Origin: CAWDLX01 sp963753485
GTDB taxonomy: Bacteria; Actinomycetota; Actinomycetes; Mycobacteriales; Micromonosporaceae
Assembly (NCBI GenBank): GCA_963753485.1
Contig: CAVWCL010000012.1
Location: 62,001-126,000 of the forward strand
Length of the DNA stretch: 64,000 nt
Direction: 5' to 3'
Part shown: piece by piece, positions 25,012 through 34,386 of the stretch
How the letters are laid out: each line of letters opens with the position of its first letter
How positions within the stretch are numbered: the first letter of the stretch is position 1
The notes under the pieces: generated by a model
Told to the model about the DNA's origin: nothing
Databases searched by the model: none
What the model saw: the letters and a program-made list of their open reading frames with translations, nothing else
Program-made: the position numbers and the translations under genes

Positions 25012-25794
25012 ATGAGTACCCGGTTCGGCGAGATCGCCGATCTCTACGACGACGTGCGGCCGAGCCTGCCGATCGAGCTGGCCGACACCGCCCTCGCGTA
25101 CGCCGGCACCCCGTCCGTCGCCGCCGAGATCGGCGCCGGCACCGGTAAAGCCACGGCGCTATTCGTGGGGCGCGGCTTCCCCATCACCTGCATCGAACCC
25201 GATCCGCGGATGGCGGCCATGCTGCGACGGCGCCAACCCGACGTCGCGATCGAGATGGTTCCGTTCGAGGAGTGGCCGCCGCCGCCCGGCGGGGTGTCGC
25301 TGCTCTACGCCGCCCAGTGCTGGCACTGGCTCACCCCGGTCGTGCGTGCACGCAGGGCCGAGGCTGCCCTGGCGCCGGGCGGCACCCTGGTGGTCATCGG
25401 CCTGTGGACCGCCTACGCCGATCCTGCCCTGTCGACGGCGATGCAGCCCCTGCTCGGCACCGATCGCCGGAGCGTGCCGATGGCCGAGTGGGCGGTGGCC
25501 GAGCTGCGCGAGGCGACCACGCTGACCGACATCCGGGCCCACCGCGGAGAACGCACCGAGCCCTGCACCGGCGACCGGTTCATCGCGCTGCACCAGACCG
25601 CCGGGTGGTTTCGCGGGCTCACCGTTCAGGAGCAGGAGTCGACCCTAACCCGACTGCGCGAGATCACCCGCGAGTACGCGGGCCGCCTCGACCTGGTCCT
25701 GCACACCACGCTGATCCTGGCCCGCCGTAACGACCCCGGTCGGCCCGGTGAGGCGCCTTCGCAGATCAGGACGCCGATGGGAAGCACTGGGTGA
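25012..25794 (+). CDS. Class I SAM-dependent methyltransferase
   Basis: A 260-residue methyltransferase with AAEIGAGTGKAT (motif I) and CIEPDPRM at strand 2, then AAQCWHWL, a motif shared with the methyltransferase-11/25 group. It begins with TRFGEIADLYDDVRP, as in relatives annotated as trans-aconitate-like or unknown methyltransferases. It stands alone 90 bases after the exporter and may or may not belong to the cluster. Confidence 0.85.
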   Translation: MSTRFGEIADLYDDVRPSLPIELADTALAYAGTPSVAAEIGAGTGKATALFVGRGFPITCIEPDPRMAAMLRRRQPDVAIEMVPFEEWPPPPGGVSLLYAAQCWHWLTPVVRARRAEAALAPGGTLVVIGLWTAYADPALSTAMQPLLGTDRRSVPMAEWAVAELREATTLTDIRAHRGERTEPCTGDRFIALHQTAGWFRGLTVQEQESTLTRLREITREYAGRLDLVLHTTLILARRNDPGRPGEAPSQIRTPMGSTG

Positions 25795-25833
25795 TGAAGA
25801 CTTTAGCGCCGACCCACGGCGAGGGCACTGTGC

Positions 25834-26526
25834 TCACAGCGCGCTGCACAGGACCTTATGGACGAGTGATCTCGCGTCGGCCTCCCACTGGGCGTAGGCG
25901 TGCGGGAATGCGGAGCGCTGCACCCGCTGCGCCGCGGCGGTGACGGTCATCGACTGCCACCCGCGAACGTGCTTCAGGGCCAGGTAGAAGGCGGTCGCGG
26001 CGTATACCGGGTCAGTGACCTGTGCCGCGGTTCCCCAACCCATCGAGGGTCGTTGCTGGAAGAGTCCGAGGGAGTCGTGATCGTTACTGGCGCCGAGGTC
26101 ACCGAGGTTGTAGAGCTTGCTCTCCTGCATCGCCGCCGCCAGGGCAACGACCTCCCCGCGCTCCGGGACGGCGAGTACCACACCGACCCGGACGATCGTC
26201 GTGGCGTTCTTACGTTGCGTGCGGTCCCACGGGTGCGCAGTGCTCGACGCCACACAGGCGGACGCTGTTCCCGCGGCCGATCTGGCGGGAGCGGCGTCCG
26301 GGTGGGCGATCCGCGCCCGGACCATCGCCGCGACCAACTCGGTTTGAGCGGCATCGGGAACCACCAGCTCGAGTTCATCGAGGGTGAGCGGGTCGGCTGG
26401 CGGTGGCTGGGGCCGGGTCAACACGACGGTCACGACAATCGCGATGAGGGTCGCGACGGTAAGGACAAGCGTCAACCGTTTGCCGCGGCGGGTGAGTCGG
26501 CGAGGGATGTGGACCTGTTCGTACAT
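25834..26526 (-). CDS. Membrane-anchored lysozyme-like protein
   Basis: About 230 residues. A basic N-terminus precedes one TM helix (LTLVLTVATLIAIVVTVVL), so the rest is outside the cell. The C-terminal region has AAMQESKLYNL, SLGLFQQRPSMGWG and DPVYAATAFYLAL, the pattern of a soluble lytic transglycosylase/lysozyme-like fold with ES as catalytic Glu. Two cysteines may form a disulfide. ATG 26526 (GGGAG upstream) is preferred over GTG 26535. Proteins like this are abundant in Micromonosporaceae. Confidence 0.65.
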   Translation of the reverse strand: MYEQVHIPRRLTRRGKRLTLVLTVATLIAIVVTVVLTRPQPPPADPLTLDELELVVPDAAQTELVAAMVRARIAHPDAAPARSAAGTASACVASSTAHPWDRTQRKNATTIVRVGVVLAVPERGEVVALAAAMQESKLYNLGDLGASNDHDSLGLFQQRPSMGWGTAAQVTDPVYAATAFYLALKHVRGWQSMTVTAAAQRVQRSAFPHAYAQWEADARSLVHKVLCSAL

Positions 26527-26845
26527 TCCCGACACTCCCTGGCCTCAGGTGGACGCGGCGCCACCATGGTGCGGGCAGGACACGGCTGCCTCGTCCGCCA
26601 CCGACCACGATAATGAGCACCCAGTGGCGCCTCGCTTTGGGTGCGACCGCAGCGCTTGAATCTCAACTTTGTTGCCGGATCACTACTGAGCGTGGTGGAT
26701 ACTTAACCATCGGTATGACACCATACGGACCAAAGCCTTCATCGCGGACAACTTCGAAGCCGTGCCATCTTTGGGGTGTCGAGGAGCCTCCCCCGCGCGT
26801 CCTTCAGGACGGGCGTCGGATCCGCCGATGGGGAAAGCTGGTGGC
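26527..26845. promoter_or_regulatory. Divergent intergenic region
   Basis: A 319-base gap between a leftward and a rightward gene. The only structure seen is a small inverted repeat, GTATG-acac-CATAC (26713-26726), that could be an operator for the rightward gene. Confidence 0.25.
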
Positions 26846-27409
26846 ATGGCAGCTGAGCGTGACCTCGAGCGGCAGGAACGGGACGAGCCGGTGCGCCTTC
26901 GTGCCTACGACCCAGCCTGGCCGGAAATGTTCCACCGCGAGGCCGCGACCCTGACGCACGTCCTCCGTCCCTGGATCACCGGCGGAGTTCATCACGTTGG
27001 CAGCACCGCCGTACCCGGCTTGGCGGCCAAGCCGATCATCGACATCATGGTCGGCGTCGTCGACCTCGACTCTTCGCGGCCGTGCATCGACCTACTTGCC
27101 GACCTCAGCTACTGCTACGCGCCCTACCGAGACCAAGAGATGCACTGGTTCTGCAAGCCAAGCCCGGCCCGTCGTACCCATCACCTTCATCTGGTCCCGA
27201 CAGCCTCCGGGCGCTTCGCCGACGTGCTCGCGTTCCGCGACTACCTGCGAGCCAATCCATCCGCTGCCTGGCAGTACGCACAACTCAAACGGCAACTGGC
27301 CAACCGCTTTGCCGACGACCGCGAGGCCTACACCGACGGCAAGAGCGGCATGATCGCCTCCCTCACGGCAGACGCCCATCGATGGCTTGCGATCCCGCAA
27401 GCGCGATAG
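26846..27409 (+). CDS. GrpB family protein
   Basis: About 187 residues with the GrpB core HHVGSTAVPGLAAKPIIDIMV, a nucleotidyltransferase-like fold related to the minimal NTases, and RRTHHLHLVP further on. GrpB proteins are of uncertain function and often stand alone. ATG 26846 is used; ATG 26828 in the same frame is an alternative. The gene is not linked to its neighbours. Confidence 0.8.
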   Translation: MAAERDLERQERDEPVRLRAYDPAWPEMFHREAATLTHVLRPWITGGVHHVGSTAVPGLAAKPIIDIMVGVVDLDSSRPCIDLLADLSYCYAPYRDQEMHWFCKPSPARRTHHLHLVPTASGRFADVLAFRDYLRANPSAAWQYAQLKRQLANRFADDREAYTDGKSGMIASLTADAHRWLAIPQAR

Positions 27410-27543
27410 CCGCCAGCTGGAAGCGACTGTCGACAAGCCCCGACGTCGTACCGCTCAGGATCCGGCCCGAGCTATCTCGACCACATCGGGCCGAGCCGGC
27501 CCAACACCAGCGGGCTCGCAACGCCCGGCCCACGACGACCACG

Positions 27544-27657
27544 TCATGGTGGTGGCGGTCGGCACTGTCCATATCGGACTCCAAGTGCTACGACGGTGTC
27601 GGATAGCCACAGCACGCTGCCCAGACCGACGCCGAGCACGACGCACCAGGCGCTCAT
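27544..27657 (-). CDS. Tiny membrane protein (37 residues)
   Basis: ATG 27657 is preceded by GGGGAGGAG at five bases. The peptide has one hydrophobic segment (WCVVLGVGLGSVLWL) and a second weaker one (TVVALGV). Its ATG overlaps the stop of another tiny membrane ORF (ATGA), which argues that both are real. No family recognised. Confidence 0.35.
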   Translation of the reverse strand: MSAWCVVLGVGLGSVLWLSDTVVALGVRYGQCRPPPP

Positions 27658-27803
27658 GTGGGCTCCTCCCCGCGGGCCGGCTGGCTGCGGCGCAGACCGA
27701 CTCCGACGGCGAGACCAGCGAGGATCGCGGCGGCCATGCCCAGCTCGCGGTGGCTCGCGGTAGCTCGCGGCGAATGTGGCCTTTGGGTGGCTGCCCCCGT
27801 CAT
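27654..27803 (-). CDS. Tiny membrane protein (49 residues)
   Basis: ATG 27803, 49 residues, with one predicted TM helix (MAAAILAGLAVGVGL) and a basic tail. It is coupled to the 37-residue ORF by ATGA. A small integral-membrane pair; function unknown. The ATG is preceded directly by GGCGAGG. Confidence 0.3.
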   Translation of the reverse strand: MTGAATQRPHSPRATASHRELGMAAAILAGLAVGVGLRRSQPARGEEPT

Positions 27804-28033
27804 CCTCGCCGGCCAAGGTGTGTGAGCGACGCTGCGCAACCTTTCCCGAACGTTCGGGCCGTAGGCTCTCCGCGAGTGCACCAACTGGTCCACCGTCGCG
27901 ACCCCGCCGGTCATCAGACGCCTCAGTACGCTGGGTCCGGTCGCCGCTGGGCGCCCACATTGGCACGGCCAGTTCGCACCTGGAATCGCTACAGGCGTCC
28001 GACGTATTGTGATCTCGTCGCTTCCCACACGAA

Positions 28034-29719
28034 GTGGACTCCGCGGATGGCGAGGGACGGGTGCGCGCAGATGTTGGGTCGCAGGACCCGCAGTCCGACC
28101 TTGATCGCGGCCGTGCCGCTGTGCAGCGCTTCGCGTGGGCGCAGGCATGCGACGCGCTGTTGCTGGCGGACCGGTCGACCCCTCTAGGACCGGAGGACCT
28201 GCACCTGTTGGCCACCGCGGCGTATGTCACCGGCAAGGTGCCTGAGTGCGTCGACGCGCTGCGGCGCTCGTATGACTGGCACGTCCAAACGGACCAGCCG
28301 CGCGGGGCCGCCCGCGCGGCGTTCTGGATCGCGTACACATTCGGAAACCGGGGGGACGTCGCCCAGGCTGGTGGCTGGCTGGCCAGGGCCACACAGTCAC
28401 TGGAGACGCAGCCGCGCGACTGCGCCGAATGGGGCCTTGTGCTGGGCGTGACAGCGTTTCGCCACATGGGTTCGGGTGATCTCGCGCAAGGACTGGCCTT
28501 GGCTGAAGAGGCCGCCAGGATCGGCCGCGCCACCGCCGACGCGGATGGCCTCGGCCTCGCGTTGACCCAGTGTGCAAGCGCACTGGTCAAGTTGGGTCGG
28601 CCGAGCGAGGCTCTGGCTCTGCTCGACGAAGCGATGGTGGCGGTCGTCGCGGCCGAGATCTCGCCGATCGCCGCGGGGACGGTGTACTGCTCGATGATCT
28701 CCATCTGCCAAGAGTTTGCGGAACTGCGCCGGGCACAGGAGTGGACCGAGGCGCTGGATACTTGGTGTGGCAAGCAGCAGAACATGGCTGTCTTCACCGG
28801 GCAGTGCGTAGTGCACCGCGCCGAACTGCTGCAGCTGCGCGGGCGCTGGCCGGAGGCCATCGAGGAGGCGCAACGGGCCTGCGAGCGCCTGGCCGGATCC
28901 ATCGACGCCTTCGCCACCGGAGCGGCACGGTACCGGCAAGCTGAGATTCATCGGGTGTGCGGAGATCTGGCGGCAGCGGAGCGCGCGTACAGGCAGGCCG
29001 GCGACTGGGGACACGAACCCTGCCCTGGCCTCGCGCTGCTGCGCCTGGCCCAGGGCGACCTGGGCGCGGCACAGGCCGCAATGCGCCGGGCGTTGAGTGA
29101 GACCGCAGCCCCGCTGCGCCGCGCGAGGCTGCTGCCTGCCCACGTCGAGATCGCGCTGGCGGGCGGGGAGCTGGCGGCGGCCACCCAGTCCGCGCACGAG
29201 CTCGCCGACATTGCCGCGCGGTACGAAACTCCGGCGCTCCGCGCGACGGCTGAGCACGCGCGGGGCGCCGTCGTGCTGGCTGATGGGGACCCTGCCGGTG
29301 CGCTGGCGGCGCTTCGCGCGGCGATCAGCCTGTGGCGAGACCTCGACGTCCCGTACGAGATCGCCAGGGCCCGGGAGCTGGTCGCGCTGGCCTGTCGGCG
29401 GATGGGCGACGAGGACTCGGCGACGCTGGAGCTGCAGGCAGCCGCAAACGTCTTCGCCAGCCTCGGCGCCGAGCCCGACCACGCCCGCGTCAAGGCTCTA
29501 GCGACAGGGAGGGCGCAGGCCTCGCACGGCCTGTCCACGCGGGAACTGCAGGTGCTGCGGCTAATTGCCACTGGCAAGACCAACCACGCGATCGCCGCCG
29601 AGCTGGCGCTATCCGAGAAGACCGTCGAGCGGCATGTGAGCAACGTGTTCACCAAGCTGGGTGTCCCGTCGCGGGCGGCCGCGACCGCGTACGCCTATCA
29701 GCACCAGCTGCTGCTGTAG
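28034..29719 (+). CDS. LuxR-family transcriptional regulator with TPR-like array
   Basis: A 561-residue protein. Residues 30-480 are Ala/Leu-rich helical repeats resembling TPR units (for example the pairs around WIAYTFGNRGDVAQ and LAAAERAYRQAGD). The C-terminal 65 residues are a LuxR/GerE helix-turn-helix: GLSTRELQVLRLIATGK, then ELALSEKTVERHVSNVF. It lacks the N-terminal ATPase of LAL regulators. GTG 28061 (GAGGGA upstream) is an alternative start. It lies just before a flavin monooxygenase and a SnoaL-like gene, which it may control (inference). Confidence 0.85.
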   Translation: MDSADGEGRVRADVGSQDPQSDLDRGRAAVQRFAWAQACDALLLADRSTPLGPEDLHLLATAAYVTGKVPECVDALRRSYDWHVQTDQPRGAARAAFWIAYTFGNRGDVAQAGGWLARATQSLETQPRDCAEWGLVLGVTAFRHMGSGDLAQGLALAEEAARIGRATADADGLGLALTQCASALVKLGRPSEALALLDEAMVAVVAAEISPIAAGTVYCSMISICQEFAELRRAQEWTEALDTWCGKQQNMAVFTGQCVVHRAELLQLRGRWPEAIEEAQRACERLAGSIDAFATGAARYRQAEIHRVCGDLAAAERAYRQAGDWGHEPCPGLALLRLAQGDLGAAQAAMRRALSETAAPLRRARLLPAHVEIALAGGELAAATQSAHELADIAARYETPALRATAEHARGAVVLADGDPAGALAALRAAISLWRDLDVPYEIARARELVALACRRMGDEDSATLELQAAANVFASLGAEPDHARVKALATGRAQASHGLSTRELQVLRLIATGKTNHAIAAELALSEKTVERHVSNVFTKLGVPSRAAATAYAYQHQLLL

Positions 29720-29850
29720 CGCGCTGCGGGAATTCCCTCATCGCGTCCGGCGCGCGGTCGCGGGATTCACCCGAAGCGCGGCGGTCCGCGCGCCTCCTAC
29801 CGTCGTGATCCGGGGCAAACGGTCAACTGGCCCCGAGGACCGCGACAGGG

Positions 29851-30987
29851 GTGAGTGACATGACTGCCGTACCGGAACAGCACGTAGAGACCCTCATCAT
29901 CGGTGGTGGGCAGGCCGGCCTGTCGGTCGGGCACCACCTGGCCAAGCACGGACGCCCATTTCTCATTCTGGATGCCGGCCAACGCGTCGGCGACCAGTGG
30001 CGCGACCGGTGGGATTCGCTTCGCCTGTTCACGCCGGCCCGCTTCGACGGGTTGGACGGGATGCCCTTTCCCGCGGCTGGCGATTCGTTCCCGACCAAGG
30101 ACGAGATGGCGAACTACCTCGAGGCGTACGCGAAGCACTTCGGACTGCCCGTACGAACCGGCGTACGCGTCGAGTCGCTGTCGCGCGACGGAGATCTGTT
30201 CACGATCGGCGCGGGGCAGGATCGCTACACGGCGCGCAACGTTGTCGTCGCCATGTCGAACTTCCAGCGACCACGGGTGCCGGACTCCGCTGCCCAGCTC
30301 GACCGCGGCATCGTGCAACTGCACTCCTCGCAGTACCGCCGCCCTGGCCAGCTTCAGCCGGGCAGCGTGCTGATCGTCGGGGCAGGCAACTCCGGCGCCG
30401 AGATCAGCATGGAGCTCGCCCGCACGCATCGGACGTACCTGTCGGGGCGCGACACCGGGCACATCCCATTCCGGATCGACGGCCGGGCAGGCAGGCTGAT
30501 ACTTGGCCGGCTCGTGCTACGCGGCCTTTTTCATCGAGTGCTAACCGTCGCCACACCGATCGGACGCAAGGTACGGCCGAAGGCGCTGACCGCGGGCGGG
30601 CCGCTCATCCGGGTAAAACCTCAGGATCTCGCCGACGCGGGGGTGCAGCGCGTCGACCGCATCACCGGCGCCCGTTATGGGTGTCCGCTGCTGGCGGACG
30701 GCCGGACCCTGGAAGTGGCCAACGTCGTCTGGTGCACTGGGTTCCATCCCGGATTCTCCTGGATCAATCTGCCCGTCCTCGGCGGCGACGAGCCGCGCCA
30801 CGTCAGTGGAACCGTGCCGAGCACGCCAGGCCTGTACTTCGTCGGGCTGCACTTCCTGCACGCCATGTCCTCCGCGATGGTCCATGGCGTCGGGCGCGAC
30901 GCTGAGCGCATCGCGACCGCAATCGCCGCCAACGGCGCCCGGACGGCAACCAGCCGGCGCCCCACACAACTGAGCCCCGGCCACTAA
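29851..30987 (+). CDS. FAD/NAD(P)-dependent monooxygenase-like oxidoreductase
   Basis: A 378-residue flavoprotein with two Rossmann sites: LIIGGGQAGLSVG (FAD, near residue 16) and VLIVGAGNSGAEISMELA (NADPH, near residue 175). WCTGFHPGFSW is the late ATG-like motif of flavin-containing monooxygenases. It is similar in layout to ArsO and CzcO-like proteins. It lies between the LuxR regulator and a SnoaL-like protein; ATG 29860 is an alternative start. The substrate is unknown. Confidence 0.85.
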   Translation: MSDMTAVPEQHVETLIIGGGQAGLSVGHHLAKHGRPFLILDAGQRVGDQWRDRWDSLRLFTPARFDGLDGMPFPAAGDSFPTKDEMANYLEAYAKHFGLPVRTGVRVESLSRDGDLFTIGAGQDRYTARNVVVAMSNFQRPRVPDSAAQLDRGIVQLHSSQYRRPGQLQPGSVLIVGAGNSGAEISMELARTHRTYLSGRDTGHIPFRIDGRAGRLILGRLVLRGLFHRVLTVATPIGRKVRPKALTAGGPLIRVKPQDLADAGVQRVDRITGARYGCPLLADGRTLEVANVVWCTGFHPGFSWINLPVLGGDEPRHVSGTVPSTPGLYFVGLHFLHAMSSAMVHGVGRDAERIATAIAANGARTATSRRPTQLSPGH

Positions 30988-31019
30988 GCCGACGGCAGAT
31001 TCAACCCATGGAGGACGCC

Positions 31020-31442
31020 ATGACAGACCTGCTCCCCCTCTACTATCGGCTTTTCGACGAGGGCTTCACCAAGGCCGACCCGGACGCCATCGAGGAGCTG
31101 ATCTCGCCCGACTTCCTGGAGCACCAGTTCGTCGCACCGGGTCAGCCGGCCAGGAGGGTCGGTTCAGCCGGCCTCAAGGCCCTCGTCGGTGAGCTGCACC
31201 GCGGCGCGCCGGACTTCCGCCTGACCATCGACGAAGCCATCGTCCACGGCGACACCGTGTGGGGACGGCTGACCGGGACCGGGACCGACACCGGCGGCCA
31301 GCTCGGGCACCCACCGACCGGCAGGCCCTTCGCGATCACCGTCATCGACATCATCAGGTTCGCCGGCGGCCAGGCGGTCGAGCATTGGGGGGTACCCGAC
31401 CGGTTCGCGTTGCTCGAGCAGCTAGGCCATCTGCCGCGGTAG
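31020..31442 (+). CDS. SnoaL-like ester cyclase/polyketide-cyclase fold protein
   Basis: About 140 residues of the SnoaL/NTF2-like fold: YYRLFDEGFTKADPDAIEEL, then EHWGVPDRFALLEQLG at the end, typical of the ester cyclase group. ATG 31020 is preceded by GGAGG at six bases; ATG 31008 overlaps that site. These proteins form small barrels that bind or cyclise small molecules. It is probably co-transcribed with the upstream monooxygenase. Confidence 0.8.
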   Translation: MTDLLPLYYRLFDEGFTKADPDAIEELISPDFLEHQFVAPGQPARRVGSAGLKALVGELHRGAPDFRLTIDEAIVHGDTVWGRLTGTGTDTGGQLGHPPTGRPFAITVIDIIRFAGGQAVEHWGVPDRFALLEQLGHLPR

Positions 31443-31965
31443 GCCGCTCCGATCGCACTGCGGGGTTCGGGATCGACGGCATCCACCACCTCACGCTCAC
31501 CGTCCCGCGCGACTCCGCCTGTCTGGCCGGTGGCTAGCCGACGGGTGCCGCGCGGGACGCGTTGAGCACGTCCAGGTAGCACGGCGATGTCGCCTCAAAG
31601 CCAGGCAAGGTCGACGCTCCGGTCGCCAAACACATCATCACGCCGTGCTCCGTGGGCAGCGAGGAAGACCGGCGACTGGATCTCGTGCGCGATCGCGGTG
31701 CTCGATGACTGGCTCATCCCAAGCTGCCCGGCTCAGCATGGCTACGGGGGCTGGAACGGTTCTGCTTGACGATGTCCGCGCCGCTGAAAGCCGACAGTGA
31801 GAATGATCGGTGACGTCGTCGGGCGGTCTGACCCGAATACTGACCGACGCCTCGGCTGTCCTTACCTGGGGATCTGTCGACCGTTCCTGCGGGGTCGCAG
31901 CATGCGCCGGCCGCTCCCCCGGTACCGGTGCTCGCGCGGGTCAGCGGTGGCCGGGCTTGTACGCG
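31443..31965. other. Non-coding stretch with a possible VOC-fold remnant
   Basis: The rightward frame near 31471 reads GIDGIHHLTLTV before a stop at 31537, as at the N-terminus of glyoxalase/VOC proteins, but nothing of the rest is visible. I see no other gene in these 523 bases. Confidence 0.25.
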
Positions 31966-34131
31966 TCAGTGGCCGGGCTTGTACCGGGCCAGCGCCCAGC
32001 GGGCCAGGCCGAGCATGGCCACGATCTGTACCCCAAGCCAGAGGATCGACATCCACCAGTTTGGCGCGTCGTGATGCCACAGTGGATCCACGAACGGGAA
32101 GTTCTTCATGTCCGTGGTGGCCGCCGCCGCAGCATAGCCCCACCTGGACGGGTCCAGCCATGCGGCGATCTCCAGCGGCCGGTGCCCGGTGATCGGGAAC
32201 AGCGCACCCGAGAGGATCAGCTGTGCTACCACGCTGATGATGAGCAGCGGGGTGGTCTGCTCGACCGTGCGCACCATGGCGCTGGCCAACAAACCCAGTG
32301 CGGTGGACGAGATGGCCACCAGCGCCACCGCGACCATCACCTCCAGCGTCGGATCGGGCAGCACCAGCGCCTGTCGCGGTGCGCCCCGGCCGACCATGGC
32401 CAGCCCGACGAACAGAAACACCTGCAAGCAGTCGATGACCAAGAACACGGCCACTTTCGACAGCAGGTACGCGGTGGCGGATAGGCCGGAGGCCCGCTCG
32501 CGGCGGTGGATGTCCGCCTCGCTGACGATCTCCCGGATCGGCGCCGCGACGCCCATCAACGCGGCGCCGGTGATCAGCACGATCAGTAAACGGTTAGCTT
32601 CCAGGCTGTAGCCGGCCGGATCCGGGCTCAGACCCTTCGACCCGGGGATCAGGTGGCTGAGCCCGGCCAGCACCAGCGGCAAGCCCACCGACAGCAACGC
32701 ATACTTGCGATCGGACACAATCACCGACAGCATCCGCAGGCATAGCACCAGCCATTGCCACACCGGAGTGGGCGGACGATCCTTGGGCGCCACGTGCTGC
32801 TTGCGCGGCTTGGGCTCCTCGGTGGTGGCCGCCGGCTTGATTCGGCGCCGCCGCGGCGCTGAATTTCCGGTGGCAGCGGCCGCAGCTTCCTCGGCGCGGA
32901 CGGCCTCGGCTTGGGCGGCCCGCTGCCTGGCCAGCCGGGCCTTCCGATCCTCGGACTCCTTCGTGAGCAAGGCCAACTGGTCCTCGCCGACGTAGCGGCT
33001 GTAGACCTCGGAGTTGCGATACTTCTGCGCCCACTGCTCCGGCTCGTCACTGATCTTGCTGAACACGTCCGCGTAGCGGTTCTGCCCGGTCTCGAAGAAG
33101 TCGAACAGCTCCTCGCCGGGCGGGCCGAAGTACGCCATCCGCCCGCCCATGCACATCACTAGCACCGCGTCGCAGGCATCCAAATGCATCGGTGTGTGCG
33201 TGGCAATGATGACCGTGTTGTCGCCGCTGGCCAGGTCGCGCAATGCGGCCATCACGTCGTGGTCCAGCGCCGGGTCAAGACCGGAGGTCGGTTCGTCCAG
33301 GCACAGCAGCGGCGGCTTGGTCAGCAGCTCCATCGCCACCGAGACCCGTTTGCGCTGCCCGCCCGAGAGCCGTGCAATCCGCATCGAACGGCGGTCCTTC
33401 AATCCCAACAGGTCCAGCACCTCTTCCACTTTGTACGCCCGCTGGTGGCCGTTCATCTCCCGCGCGCAGCGCAGCGCCGCGGCGAACCACAACCCCTGAT
33501 TCACCGTGAGCTGCTTGTGCAAAATGTCCTCCTGCGGCACCATGCCAATTCCGCGCCGCGAAACCCCCTCCCGGTACAGGTCCTGCTTCTGGAACACCAG
33601 CCGACCCTGCGTCGGCTCCAGCGTGCCGGTGATCGTCCGCAACAGGGTGGACTTGCCACTGCCGCTGGGCCCGACCACGCCCAGCAACGTGGCCGGGCGT
33701 ACCACGAAGCTCACGTCATCCAGAACCGGCTTCAGCTTGCCGCGCCGGCGCCAGCGCCCCGGATTGTCCACCACCACCGTCATGTCGTACGCCTCGATCG
33801 AGGGGTCGCTGAGCTGCGGGCTGCGGAACACGCCGCTGTCCTCGAGCTTGAACCTGTGCCGGCCGATCGTGAAAACGTCGCCGGCCTTGATTGACATCGA
33901 CCCGGTCAGCCGCTTGCCGGCGACGTGGATCCCGTTGCTGCTGTCCAGGTCTTCCAGCGTGTATTGGGGGCTGCGCTGGACCCTGCCGTGCTTCGGTGAG
34001 ATCCAGTCGTCCAGCAGCACGACGTCGTTGCCTTCGTCCCGGCCGAACGTGATGGTGCCCTCGGCGCTGAACGGCGCGATTGGCTTTTCCTGCTTGTCCG
34101 CAGTCGGCTGGGCCTGCTCCCCGATGTCCAT
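31966..34131 (-). CDS. FHA-domain ABC-2 transporter (Rv1747-like)
   Basis: About 721 residues in one chain. An FHA domain at residues 20-100 (ITFGRDEGNDVVL, SPKHGRVQ, DSSNGIHV) binds phosphothreonine; an ABC ATPase follows (VVGPSGSGKSTLL, ARLSGGQRKRVSVA, LLCLDEPTSGLD), then a charged linker rich in Arg and Ala, then an ABC-2 membrane domain with six TM helices (for example WLVLCLRMLSVIVS and VAVFLVIDCLQVFLFVGL). The layout matches mycobacterial Rv1747, an exporter regulated by Ser/Thr kinases, but with one FHA. It lies divergent to the PH-domain/paralogue array and probably works with it (inference). Confidence 0.9.
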   Translation of the reverse strand: MDIGEQAQPTADKQEKPIAPFSAEGTITFGRDEGNDVVLLDDWISPKHGRVQRSPQYTLEDLDSSNGIHVAGKRLTGSMSIKAGDVFTIGRHRFKLEDSGVFRSPQLSDPSIEAYDMTVVVDNPGRWRRRGKLKPVLDDVSFVVRPATLLGVVGPSGSGKSTLLRTITGTLEPTQGRLVFQKQDLYREGVSRRGIGMVPQEDILHKQLTVNQGLWFAAALRCAREMNGHQRAYKVEEVLDLLGLKDRRSMRIARLSGGQRKRVSVAMELLTKPPLLCLDEPTSGLDPALDHDVMAALRDLASGDNTVIIATHTPMHLDACDAVLVMCMGGRMAYFGPPGEELFDFFETGQNRYADVFSKISDEPEQWAQKYRNSEVYSRYVGEDQLALLTKESEDRKARLARQRAAQAEAVRAEEAAAAATGNSAPRRRRIKPAATTEEPKPRKQHVAPKDRPPTPVWQWLVLCLRMLSVIVSDRKYALLSVGLPLVLAGLSHLIPGSKGLSPDPAGYSLEANRLLIVLITGAALMGVAAPIREIVSEADIHRRERASGLSATAYLLSKVAVFLVIDCLQVFLFVGLAMVGRGAPRQALVLPDPTLEVMVAVALVAISSTALGLLASAMVRTVEQTTPLLIISVVAQLILSGALFPITGHRPLEIAAWLDPSRWGYAAAAATTDMKNFPFVDPLWHHDAPNWWMSILWLGVQIVAMLGLARWALARYKPGH

Positions 34132-34386
34132 GCCCCCATGATGGCGCGGGGCAGGGCAGGTGTCTCCCTCCGCCTTGACGCGAGCATCGACCCGTTCGGC
34201 CACCCGGCCGGTAGACCAAGTAGTCAGCACGGTGACTGAGTTCGCCGTCTCCAACCTCAAAGTCCAGAAAGGTGGAAACACTTGACTGTGTGTGCCACGG
34301 CGCTGCCCGCACGTATGAGAGCGCCAGCCGGTCGGCCGGTGTTAACGTGCGACCATTATAGCGGGGCAGATCGCAGGAGGAGTGGA

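Noticed and set aside
27544..28917. Minus-strand open frame of about 457 codons opposite the LuxR-type regulator
   Set aside because: Only its last 37 codons look like a gene; the remainder mirrors the regulator and is compositionally a shadow.
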